From positions 1 to 16,027 of the forward strand of contig JADGOD010000277.1 of the NCBI GenBank assembly GCA_017883125.1: 16,027 nt of DNA. The letters run 5' to 3'. Source of the DNA: Acidimicrobiales bacterium (GTDB lineage: Bacteria; Actinomycetota; Acidimicrobiia; Acidimicrobiales; RAAP-2). The notes beneath the pieces are model-generated. The model was not told the origin of the DNA, did no database searches, and was given only the letters and a program-made list of their open reading frames with translations. The translations under genes and the position numbers were made by a program. This document shows, piece by piece, positions 7,113 to 13,889 of this stretch; the first letter of the stretch is position 1; the number at the start of each line of letters is the position of its first letter.

Positions 7113-8509
7113 GCCGCGTGCTGGGGGCGGGAGTCCTTGGCCGTGGACATGTCGATCCAGTCCGGGCCGGTCTCGTTCGATATCCGCATGAGCAACGCGA
7201 TCAAGATGTAGTTGGCCACCAACGACGATCCACCGCGTGCGGCGAAGGGAAGGGTGATGCCGGTCAAGGGCAGGATCCGCAGGATCCCGGCCATGATGAA
7301 GAAGGCCTGGAACCCGAGGATGATGGTCAGCCCCGTCGCGCAGAGCCGAGCGAAGTCGCTGCGGGCTCTCTGGGCGATGTGGAATCCGGCACCGACGAGC
7401 AGGGCGAAGGCGATGACCAGGATCCCGGTGCCCATGAACCCGAACTCCTCGCCGATGGCCGTGTAGATCAGGTCTGAGGTCAGCAGCGTGACCCAGTGAC
7501 CGGCCTGCCCGAGTCCGAGGCCGGTCCCGCCGACCCCGCCGTTGCCGAGGGAGTACCACGACTGCACGAGCTGGGCGCCGTTTCCGAGGGCATGGGGCCA
7601 GGGGTCCAGCCAGATGGCGATGCGGGCATGGACGTGGGTGAAGAACTGAGCGGCGAAGTACGCACCCAGGCCGAACAGACCGAGACCGAGGGCCAGGTAG
7701 AGGACCCGCCCGGTGGTGATCCAGAGCAGGGCGATGAACAAGGTGAACAGCAGCATCGCGAACCCGATGGCGTTCTCTGCTCCGAGGATGGCGACGGCGA
7801 AGAGCCACGTCAAGAGGATCGGGATCAGCGGCCGAGGGTCGAGGACGAGCCGGTCTCGGACCCGTGCGGTGGGGATCGACAAGAGCTCCTTCTTGTCGGC
7901 GAAGTAGGACGCGAAGAAGATCACCAGCAGGATCTTGGCGATCTCGACGGGCTGGAACTGGACCGACGAGCCGAAGCGGACCCAGAGCCTGGCACCGCCC
8001 TGGGAGACCCCGACCACGGGGAAGAGTGGTGAGAGCATCAAGATGACGGCGATCAGCAGGAGCAGGTAGCGATAGCGATCGAGGTCCCTGGTCCGCCTCA
8101 CCACGAGGAGGGTCACCACGTAGAGGATCGCACCGAGCAGCGTCCAGGTCGCCTGCTGCTGAGCGGCGACGGGGTTCCACCGGACGATCTCGACGTAGCC
8201 GATCCCGTTGAGCAGCGCCGCCAGGGGGAGGAGGACCGGGTTGGCGTGTGGCACCAGCCACCGGTTCGAGATGTGAACACCGAGGGTGAGGGCCAGCAGG
8301 ACGGCGAGGAAGGTCCAGGTGTGGGTGGGGAGGTGCCCCTTGGCCCCCAGCGCGGCGAGGCCGTAGAGGAGGCCGACGATCACCCACACGAAGAGGAGCA
8401 GGCCGAGCTCGGTGCGCCGGCGCGGCTTGGGGATCCTCTGGAAGGGCGGCAGCGACCACCGGGCACTCCGAAGGGGGCTCGCCGGATAGGGAAGGGGTTC
8501 GTCCGCCAC
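7106..8509 (-). CDS. FtsW/RodA/SpoVE-family (SEDS) protein, actinobacterial long type, with divergent motifs
   Basis: A 467-residue polytopic protein. The N-terminal extension (RRTELGLLLFVWVIVGLL, then PVLLPLAALLNGIGYVEI) resembles the actinobacterial RodA lineage (M. tuberculosis Rv0017c type). Conserved features present: QFQPVEIAKILLVIFFASYF, AIWLDPW, LVQSWYSLGNGGVGGTGLG, D346 in TSDLIYTAIGEEFG (equivalent to the essential TDFIF Asp) and RILPLTGITLPF. Two motifs are changed: the usual D-L-G motif after helix 5/6 reads ENAIG (Ala at 247), and SYGGSS reads ARGGSS (Arg 425). The frame is intact, so this is not obviously a pseudogene. It stands alone without a PBP gene, convergent with the BFN gene and divergent from ppk1. 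GTG 8509 is chosen because TACGCT lies six bases upstream, which suggests a leaderless start. Confidence 0.88.
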   Translation of the reverse strand: MADEPLPYPASPLRSARWSLPPFQRIPKPRRRTELGLLLFVWVIVGLLYGLAALGAKGHLPTHTWTFLAVLLALTLGVHISNRWLVPHANPVLLPLAALLNGIGYVEIVRWNPVAAQQQATWTLLGAILYVVTLLVVRRTRDLDRYRYLLLLIAVILMLSPLFPVVGVSQGGARLWVRFGSSVQFQPVEIAKILLVIFFASYFADKKELLSIPTARVRDRLVLDPRPLIPILLTWLFAVAILGAENAIGFAMLLFTLFIALLWITTGRVLYLALGLGLFGLGAYFAAQFFTHVHARIAIWLDPWPHALGNGAQLVQSWYSLGNGGVGGTGLGLGQAGHWVTLLTSDLIYTAIGEEFGFMGTGILVIAFALLVGAGFHIAQRARSDFARLCATGLTIILGFQAFFIMAGILRILPLTGITLPFAARGGSSLVANYILIALLMRISNETGPDWIDMSTAKDSRPQHAAR

Positions 8510-8515
8510 AGAAGG

Positions 8516-8521
8516 AGCGTA
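8516..8521 (-). promoter_or_regulatory. Candidate -10 box for the second SEDS gene (leaderless start)
   Basis: On the minus strand TACGCT fits TANNNT and is followed by six bases and then GTG 8509. The intervening CCTTCT is the opposite of a Shine-Dalgarno, so translation from a leaderless mRNA is the simplest reading. No clear -35 element. Confidence 0.45.
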
Positions 8522-8534
8522 CTGCCGGGAGTAC
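8519..8534. promoter_or_regulatory. Inverted repeat between the divergent SEDS and ppk1 promoters
   Basis: GTACT-N6-AGTAC is a perfect 5-bp dyad. The left arm overlaps the minus-strand TACGCT box and the right arm overlaps a plus-strand TACCAT box. It could be an operator or simply two mirrored -10 elements. Confidence 0.35.
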
Positions 8535-8537
8535 CAT
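8532..8537 (+). promoter_or_regulatory. ppk1: Candidate -10 box for ppk1
   Basis: TACCAT fits TANNNT. Transcription would begin near 8544, giving a leader of about 28 bases that contains three AGGAGC copies (8544-8549, 8555-8560, 8562-8567). The last copy is the Shine-Dalgarno, five bases before ATG 8572. No good -35 seen. Confidence 0.4.
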
Positions 8538-8571
8538 GAGCACAGGAGCCCCGTAGGAGCCAGGAGCAGTC

Positions 8572-10704
8572 ATGACGGTCGAGAACTCAATTGGGACCGA
8601 TGTCCCCGAGACTCCTTCGGCGGTTGGCCGTGCTGCGGTAGAGGCCTTCGGGCCCCAGCGCTTCTCGAACCGTGAGCTCTCCCGCCTGGACTTCGGGGGC
8701 CGCCTGCTCGATCTGGCCGAGGACAGCTCGCTGGCACTGCTTGAGCGAGTCAAGTTCGTGGCGATCTTCGCCGAGCTCCTCGACGAGTTCTTCCAGGTGA
8801 GGGTGACCGGCCTTGAGGACCAGGTGGCCGCCGGGATCCGGACGCGATCGGCCGACGGCCTCCGCCCGGGCGAGCAGCTGGCTGCCATCCGCGAGAGGGT
8901 CATCGAGCTGACCCACCGCCAGGACCGCACCTTCCTCGACCAGCTCGTGCCGAGCCTGGCCGAGGCGGGCATCCACTTCTCCGACGTCGCCGACCTCGAC
9001 GAGGACGACCGCGTCTTCCTCGACGATGTCTTCGAGCGCCAGATCTTCCCAGTGCTCACCCCGCTGTCGGTCGACCCCGGTCACCCGTTCCCCAACATCT
9101 CGAACCTGTCGCTCAACCTGGCGGTCCAGGTCGAGGATCCGGTCAGTGGCGAGCGCCGGATCGCCCGCGTCAAGGTTCCGCCGATCCTGCCCCGCTTCGT
9201 CGTGATGCCCGACGGAGAGCGGTTCGTGGCACTCGAGAAGGTGATCGCTGCCCACCTCGATCAGCTCTTTCCGGGAATGACCATCGGTCAGCACGAGGCG
9301 TTCCGGGTGACGCGCAACGTCGACCTCACGCTCGAGGAGGACGAGGCCGACGACCTGCTGGTGGCGATCGAGCTCGAGCTGCGCCGCCAGCGGTTCGGTC
9401 GAGCGGTCCGCCTTGAGATCACCCATGGGGCGAGCAGCGAGATCCGTGACCTCCTCGCCCGCGAGCTCGATCTCAGCGAGGACGCCGTCTACGCGCTCGA
9501 GGCACCCGTGGCCCTCGGCGGCCTCTGGGCCCTCCACGCCCTTGATCGACCGGATCTCCACGCTGAGCGGTGGACCCCGGTGGTCCCACCCGCTCTGCGC
9601 AGCCCGGAGGGCGAGCACCCGGACCTCTTCGCCATCTTGCGGCGACAGGATGTCCTGGTCCATCACCCCTATGAGTCCTTTGGGGCGTCCGTCGAGGCGT
9701 TCATCGAGCAGGCGGCAAACGATCCCGATGTCCTGGGGATCAAGCAGACCCTCTATCGGACCTCGGGAGACAGCCCGATCGTGGCGTCCCTCATCCGGGC
9801 GGCCGAGGCAGGCAAGCAGGTCGCAGCCCTCGTCGAGCTCAAGGCCCGGTTCGACGAGGCGGCGAACATCGGCTGGGCGAAGACACTCGAGGACGCAGGG
9901 GTCCACGTCGTTTACGGCGTGATGGGCTTCAAGACCCACTCGAAGACAGCCCTGGTCTTGCGTCGGGAAGGCGACGAGATCCGGCGCTACTGCCACATCG
10001 GCACGGGGAACTACAACTCGAAGACAGCACGGGTCTACGAAGACGTCGGACTGCTCACGGCGGATCCGAACCTCGCCGCTGACGTCGGCGACCTCTTCAA
10101 CTTCCTGACCGGCTTCAGCCGACAGGGGACCTTCCGGGAGCTCCTGGTCTCCCCCGGGTCGCTGCGGTCGGGGCTGATCGCTCGGATCGATCACGAGCGT
10201 GATCGGGGGCCCGAGGGCCGGATCGTGATGAAGGCGAACGGACTGACCGACCCCGAGATGATCGACTCGCTCTACGAGGCCTCGCAGGCCGGAGTGCCGA
10301 TCGATCTGGCCATCCGGGGCATGTGCTGCCTGCGACCCGGGATCCCAGGGCTCTCCGAGACGATCTCGGTGCGCTCGGTCGTCGGGGAGTTCCTCGAGCA
10401 CTCACGGATCTACTCCTTCGGTCGGCCCGAGGACGATGGTGGTCCGTCGGTCTTCATCGGCTCCGCCGATCCCATGGAGCGCAACCTCGACCGTCGGATC
10501 GAGGCGGTCACCCCGGTCTACGACCCGAGGTTGAGGGACCGCCTCCTGGAGGTGCTCGAGCTCACCTTCGAGGACGACACCAACACCTGGCTGCTGGGCC
10601 CTGACCGGCGCTGGCGCCGGCTGATGCACGCGACGGGCATCAGCGTCCAAGCGACGCTCAAGGCGATGGCACTGGCCGAGTCCCGGATTCGACTCGAGGC
10701 GTAG
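8572..10704 (+). CDS. ppk1: Polyphosphate kinase 1
   Basis: PPK1 reversibly transfers the gamma phosphate of ATP onto polyphosphate through a phosphohistidine. The product has 710 residues, normal for the family. The catalytic C-terminal domains are complete: LYRTSGDS, VELKARFDEAANI, H456 in FKTHSK (equivalent to the phosphorylated E. coli H435), CHIGTGNYNSKTARVY, RGMCCL, H610 in LEHSRIYSF (E. coli H592) and SADPMERNLDRRIE. The N-terminal domain deviates: ELSWLDF reads ELSRLDF (R38), and the ATP-contacting Asn before LDEF (E. coli N45) is Leu 69 (ELLDEFFQVRV). The ATG has a strong AGGAG site (8562-8566). It is divergent from the second SEDS gene and ends 2 bases from the convergent UPF0104 gene, with no obvious terminator between them. 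Confidence 0.95.
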   Translation: MTVENSIGTDVPETPSAVGRAAVEAFGPQRFSNRELSRLDFGGRLLDLAEDSSLALLERVKFVAIFAELLDEFFQVRVTGLEDQVAAGIRTRSADGLRPGEQLAAIRERVIELTHRQDRTFLDQLVPSLAEAGIHFSDVADLDEDDRVFLDDVFERQIFPVLTPLSVDPGHPFPNISNLSLNLAVQVEDPVSGERRIARVKVPPILPRFVVMPDGERFVALEKVIAAHLDQLFPGMTIGQHEAFRVTRNVDLTLEEDEADDLLVAIELELRRQRFGRAVRLEITHGASSEIRDLLARELDLSEDAVYALEAPVALGGLWALHALDRPDLHAERWTPVVPPALRSPEGEHPDLFAILRRQDVLVHHPYESFGASVEAFIEQAANDPDVLGIKQTLYRTSGDSPIVASLIRAAEAGKQVAALVELKARFDEAANIGWAKTLEDAGVHVVYGVMGFKTHSKTALVLRREGDEIRRYCHIGTGNYNSKTARVYEDVGLLTADPNLAADVGDLFNFLTGFSRQGTFRELLVSPGSLRSGLIARIDHERDRGPEGRIVMKANGLTDPEMIDSLYEASQAGVPIDLAIRGMCCLRPGIPGLSETISVRSVVGEFLEHSRIYSFGRPEDDGGPSVFIGSADPMERNLDRRIEAVTPVYDPRLRDRLLEVLELTFEDDTNTWLLGPDRRWRRLMHATGISVQATLKAMALAESRIRLEA

Positions 10705-10706
10705 CG

Positions 10707-11786
10707 TCACAAGGAGTGCGACGGGCCCTCCATCCCCGGGAGACGGTGCCGTCGGCGAGACGCCATCCGGAGCGAGAAGTACGACAGCCCACCGAGCGGG
10801 ATCGGCAGCCAGAAGTTGACGAGCCGCCATGCGATGACAGCGAGGTAGGCGATGGACGCCGGGACACCGAACCCGGCGAGCGTCCCACTCAGGGTGAACT
10901 CGACGACGCCAAGGCCACCGGGGGTGATGGGGATGGCGGCGAGGATGTTGGCCAGGCCGTAGGCGACGAGGAGGTCGATCGGGCTGACCACCCGACCGAA
11001 GGCCCAGAGGATCACCCAGAGGCATCCAGCGTCGAGGAGCCAGTTCGACGCCGCCCAGAACAGCGCCCGCCCGAGCAGCTTGCGGTTCGAGAACAGGATG
11101 GTGATCCGGTCTGCGAGGTGCTGGACGTGGCGCGACACGCCCTCGGCGGAGAGGAACGGGATGTGCTCGGCGAGGCGCCTCAGCCAGTTGTCGGCGTGAC
11201 GCTGACCTCGGGTCAGCAGCAGGACGGTGCCCCCGAACGCGGTCAGGAGGAGGAGCCCGAGCAGGGCGGCGGTTCCGTAGAGGGGGTTGACCCCGTTGAG
11301 GGGGATCGAGATCAACAGGCTCACCCAGAAGATGAGGTTCAGCACGACCGCGGACCCGACGCCCTGGGTGGCCAGGCCGAAGGCGGCCGTTGATCCGGGG
11401 ACCCCGTTGTCGGTCAGCAGGCGGTAGCCGAGTGCTCCGCCGGCTGCCGTGCCCCCTGGGACGACGTGGCTCACCGCGAGCGAGGACATGTTGATCTGGA
11501 GCATGGTCCCGTGACGGGGGGCGTCGGGGGCGAAGACCGTCCGAGAGAGCTCGGTGTAGGCGAGCAGGGCGCCGATCTCCAGCGCGATCGCCCCCACCAG
11601 GAGCGGGACGTTGACGGTTCCGAGGATCTTGATGTGGTGGCGAGCGGACGCGAGCTCGGGGAGGAGCAGGTACTCGACGACGAAGAGGAGGACGACGGCG
11701 GAGAGGGTGTAGCGGATCTCAGGCCTGATCCACCGCCGCTTTGGGGTCGACGACGGAGGCTCCGCCGCTCCTTGAGGTTCTACCAC
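10707..11786 (-). CDS. Lysylphosphatidylglycerol synthase TM-region / UPF0104-family membrane protein
   Basis: With GTG 11786 the product is 359 residues and highly hydrophobic, with about eight membrane helices. The family signature is near the C-terminus: AAIPITPGGLGVVEFTLSG, then AIAWRLVNFWLPIPLGG. Other typical pieces are SSLAVSHVVPGGTAAGGALGY and RALFWAASNWLLDAG. The domain matches the flippase-like half of MprF, but there is no aminoacyltransferase half, so lysyl-lipid synthesis is not implied; many stand-alone members have no known role. The frame stays open up to 11918, but starts beyond 11786 run into the divergent glycosyltransferase and encode non-conserved sequence. AAGCAT lies six bases before GTG 11786, a weak leaderless-type -10. 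GTG 11861 is an alternative. The neighbouring polyprenol-phosphate glycosyltransferase makes a role with lipid-linked sugars possible. Confidence 0.82.
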   Translation of the reverse strand: MVEPQGAAEPPSSTPKRRWIRPEIRYTLSAVVLLFVVEYLLLPELASARHHIKILGTVNVPLLVGAIALEIGALLAYTELSRTVFAPDAPRHGTMLQINMSSLAVSHVVPGGTAAGGALGYRLLTDNGVPGSTAAFGLATQGVGSAVVLNLIFWVSLLISIPLNGVNPLYGTAALLGLLLLTAFGGTVLLLTRGQRHADNWLRRLAEHIPFLSAEGVSRHVQHLADRITILFSNRKLLGRALFWAASNWLLDAGCLWVILWAFGRVVSPIDLLVAYGLANILAAIPITPGGLGVVEFTLSGTLAGFGVPASIAYLAVIAWRLVNFWLPIPLGGLSYFSLRMASRRRHRLPGMEGPSHSL

Positions 11787-11862
11787 GGCCCCATGCTTGC
11801 ACGCTGGCCCGGCCAGGGGACGCAATTGACGAGGGTGGCACGGGGCCCCCGGCGCGATCACA

Positions 11863-11868
11863 TAGAAT
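11863..11868 (+). promoter_or_regulatory. Candidate -10 box for the Ppm1-like glycosyltransferase (leaderless start)
   Basis: TAGAAT is a good TANNNT match and ends seven bases before GTG 11876. There is no Shine-Dalgarno, so a leaderless mRNA is likely. The TTGACG at 11826-11831 is 31 bases away and too far to be its -35. Confidence 0.5.
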
Positions 11869-11875
11869 TTCGCAG

Positions 11876-12619
11876 GTGAGAGTCCTGATCGTGGTGCCGA
11901 CGTACAACGAAGCACCAAACATCGAGCGCATGCTCACTATGCTCCGCTCGGTGGTCCCCGATGTGGAGATCCTGGTCGTGGACGATGGAAGTCCAGACGG
12001 CACGGCGGGAATCGTGGCTGGCGTCGCAACGCGCCTTGGCTCGATCCACCTCCTCGAGAGGGCAGGCAAGGGTGGCCTGGGAAGCGCATATCGGGCGGGC
12101 TTCGCCTGGGGCCTCGAGCGAGGGTTCGAGGCACTCGTCGAGATCGATGCTGACTTCTCCCATGACCCCAACACCCTTCCCGAGCTCCTCAAGGCTGCCG
12201 AGAACGGCGCCGACGTGGTGATCGGCTCGCGCTACGTCAAGGACGGCAAGATCCCCGAGTGGCCCTGGTACCGCCATCTGCTGTCGTGGGGCGGCAACCG
12301 CTATGCCTCGGTGATGCTCGGACTCAAGGTGGCGGACTCGACCGCCGGGTTCCGGGTCTACCGTGACACGGCGCTGAGCGCCATGGACTACTCCTCGGTC
12401 CAGGCCGACGGCTACGGCTTCCAGGTCGAGATGACCTATCGGGCTCGGCTGTCGGGCCAGAAGATCGTCGAGGTCCCCATCTCGTTCATCGATCGCGAGG
12501 CGGGCGAGTCGAAGATGTCCTCGGCCATCGTGGTCGAGGCTCTCGGCCTCGTGACGCGGTGGGCCTTCGAACGCGCCCGGGGACGTCCGTGGACGCCGCC
12601 GGTCAGAGCGAACGGCTGA
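11876..12619 (+). CDS. Polyprenol monophosphomannose synthase (Dpm1/Ppm1-like GT2 glycosyltransferase)
   Basis: 247 residues, a single GT2 catalytic domain with no membrane segment. Family members move mannose from GDP-mannose to a polyprenyl phosphate at the cytoplasmic face of the membrane. Visible motifs: VPTYNEAPNI, VVDDGSPDGT (35-43), the metal-binding DAD at 91-93 in EIDADFSHDP, GSRYVKDGKIPEWP, DSTAGFRVYR, GYGFQVEM, and EVPISFIDREAGESKMS. These are the soluble Dpm1/Ppm1 signatures; mycobacterial Ppm1 is sometimes linked to an Lnt domain, absent here. The exact sugar is inferred from the family. GTG 11876 is preferred over the upstream open frame because it begins directly with the conserved beta strand and has TAGAAT seven bases upstream. 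Its 3' end overlaps convergent menF by 17 bases. Confidence 0.88.
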   Translation: MRVLIVVPTYNEAPNIERMLTMLRSVVPDVEILVVDDGSPDGTAGIVAGVATRLGSIHLLERAGKGGLGSAYRAGFAWGLERGFEALVEIDADFSHDPNTLPELLKAAENGADVVIGSRYVKDGKIPEWPWYRHLLSWGGNRYASVMLGLKVADSTAGFRVYRDTALSAMDYSSVQADGYGFQVEMTYRARLSGQKIVEVPISFIDREAGESKMSSAIVVEALGLVTRWAFERARGRPWTPPVRANG

Positions 12620-13889
12620 GGAGCTCGCTGCTGCCCGGAGCGACCGCTTCGAGGACCGAGGCGAGCTTCGCCCGGGTCTCGTCCGCCTCGTCTGCCGGCG
12701 TCGAGTTCCTGACGATCCCGGCTCCTGCGCTCATCGAGCAGCGCGTGGCGTTCAGCGTTGCGCCTCGGATCCCGAGGACCCACTCACCGTCACCCGCGCT
12801 GTCAAACCAGCCGATCGCACCTGCGAAGTAGTCCCGCCGCGGGCCCTCGAGGCGCTCGATGGCGTCGAGGGCGGCCTGAAGCGGGACGCCGCCGACGGCG
12901 GGGGTTGGGTGGATCGCTCGGAGGAGCTCGAGGATGTGCGGGTCGGTGTCGTCGCCGCGGGTCGAGCCCTCGATCAAGGTGCCGAGATGGGCCACCGACC
13001 GCAGTGTGACCAGCGAGGGGCCCAGGGGGACCTCGAGGGATGTCAGGTGAGGTCTCAGGCGCTCCGCCAGGTCGTCGACGACGAGGCGATGCTCGTCGAG
13101 GTCCTTCGATGAGGACAGCAGGGCGTCGGAATCGATGGAGCCGTCGCTCAGCGAGAGCGTGCCCGCCAAGGGGTGGCTGGTCACCGACGTCCCCCGGCGG
13201 GCGATGAGCAGCTCAGGTGACGCTCCGACCAGGCGTCCGCCGTGCTCGCCGGCCTGGGCATAGAGGGTGCACGAGGGCTCGCGCTCCTTCATCCGGGCGA
13301 CCACTGCCGCTGGATCGAGTCGGTCGGCGGCCTCGAAGCTGACCGAGCGTGCCAGGACGACCTTGCGCAGCGGCCCGGTCTCGAACTCCTCGAGTGCCAT
13401 GGCCACTCGGGCTGCGTACTCCTCGGCCGACGGCGTTTCGGTGATCTGGCGAATGCGCACAGAGCCCTCGATGTCAGGAGGGGGCTCCTGATCAAGAGCG
13501 TGGAGCGCTGCATCTCGGAGCATGTCGAGCTCCTGTGGGGCCGACGAGACCACGGTCATCCACACGCCGTCCCTCGTCCCCGTGAGCTGGATCGAGGGGA
13601 TGACCGCATGGGAGGCGCCGTCGGGTCGGAAGGGGAGGGCGACGTGGCAGCGAGGCAGGGAGCCCCTGGGACCCTCGTCGCCGCGTAGCTCGATCTCCTC
13701 GACGGCCCGGATCGCAGGGCTGTCTGCGGCGATCTGATCAAGGGGCCCCATCTCGAGCTTGAGCATCTCGCCGCATCCGGCCAAGGTGATCTCGGCATCC
13801 CCATGGAGCACACCGTCGCGGGCCGCACGCCAGCTGGCGGCGCCGATCAGCGCCGAGGGGACCCGGGCCCGCGTGGCGAAGAGCCTCAC
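12603..13889 (-). CDS. menF: Isochorismate synthase
   Basis: 428 residues. Chorismate-utilising enzymes of this type turn chorismate into isochorismate, the first step of menaquinone synthesis. The N-terminal third is variable; the conserved domain begins near 150. Seen: K176 in LRKVVLARSV (position of the general base), GRLVGASPELLIARRG, HPLAGT, SSKDLDEHRLVVDDL, LRSVAHLGTLIEG, IHPTPAVGGVP, YFAGAIGWFD and SAGAGIVRNSTPADEADET. Anthranilate, aminodeoxychorismate or salicylate synthases share this fold, but the adjacent menG favours isochorismate synthase for menaquinone. The GTG at 13889 overlaps the menG stop (GTGA), which fixes the start; the longer open frame to 14465 is menG read in another frame. 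Confidence 0.92.
   Translation of the reverse strand: MRLFATRARVPSALIGAASWRAARDGVLHGDAEITLAGCGEMLKLEMGPLDQIAADSPAIRAVEEIELRGDEGPRGSLPRCHVALPFRPDGASHAVIPSIQLTGTRDGVWMTVVSSAPQELDMLRDAALHALDQEPPPDIEGSVRIRQITETPSAEEYAARVAMALEEFETGPLRKVVLARSVSFEAADRLDPAAVVARMKEREPSCTLYAQAGEHGGRLVGASPELLIARRGTSVTSHPLAGTLSLSDGSIDSDALLSSSKDLDEHRLVVDDLAERLRPHLTSLEVPLGPSLVTLRSVAHLGTLIEGSTRGDDTDPHILELLRAIHPTPAVGGVPLQAALDAIERLEGPRRDYFAGAIGWFDSAGDGEWVLGIRGATLNATRCSMSAGAGIVRNSTPADEADETRAKLASVLEAVAPGSSELLSRSL

Noticed and set aside
7106..8509. The second SEDS gene as a pseudogene
   Set aside because: The 467-codon frame is uninterrupted, keeps coding bias and most motifs, so altered function is more likely than decay.
6894..9059. 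A 721-codon minus-strand open frame across the second SEDS gene and into ppk1
   Set aside because: It is a shifted frame of the SEDS gene plus antisense ppk1; the product is Pro/Arg/His-rich and has no recognisable fold.
8587..10401. A 604-codon open frame antisense to ppk1
   Set aside because: It mirrors ppk1 codons and has no domain or start signal.
11826..11831. TTGACG as a -35 element for the glycosyltransferase
   Set aside because: It is 31 bases from the TAGAAT box, beyond a workable spacer.
11842..11849. GGGGCCCC palindrome between the divergent membrane-protein and glycosyltransferase genes
   Set aside because: An 8-bp G/C palindrome is expected by chance at this base composition and has no partner site.
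11741..12619. Longer glycosyltransferase starting at 11741
   Set aside because: The added 45 residues are non-conserved and run into the divergent membrane-protein gene; GTG 11876 starts at the conserved strand with a -10 box upstream.
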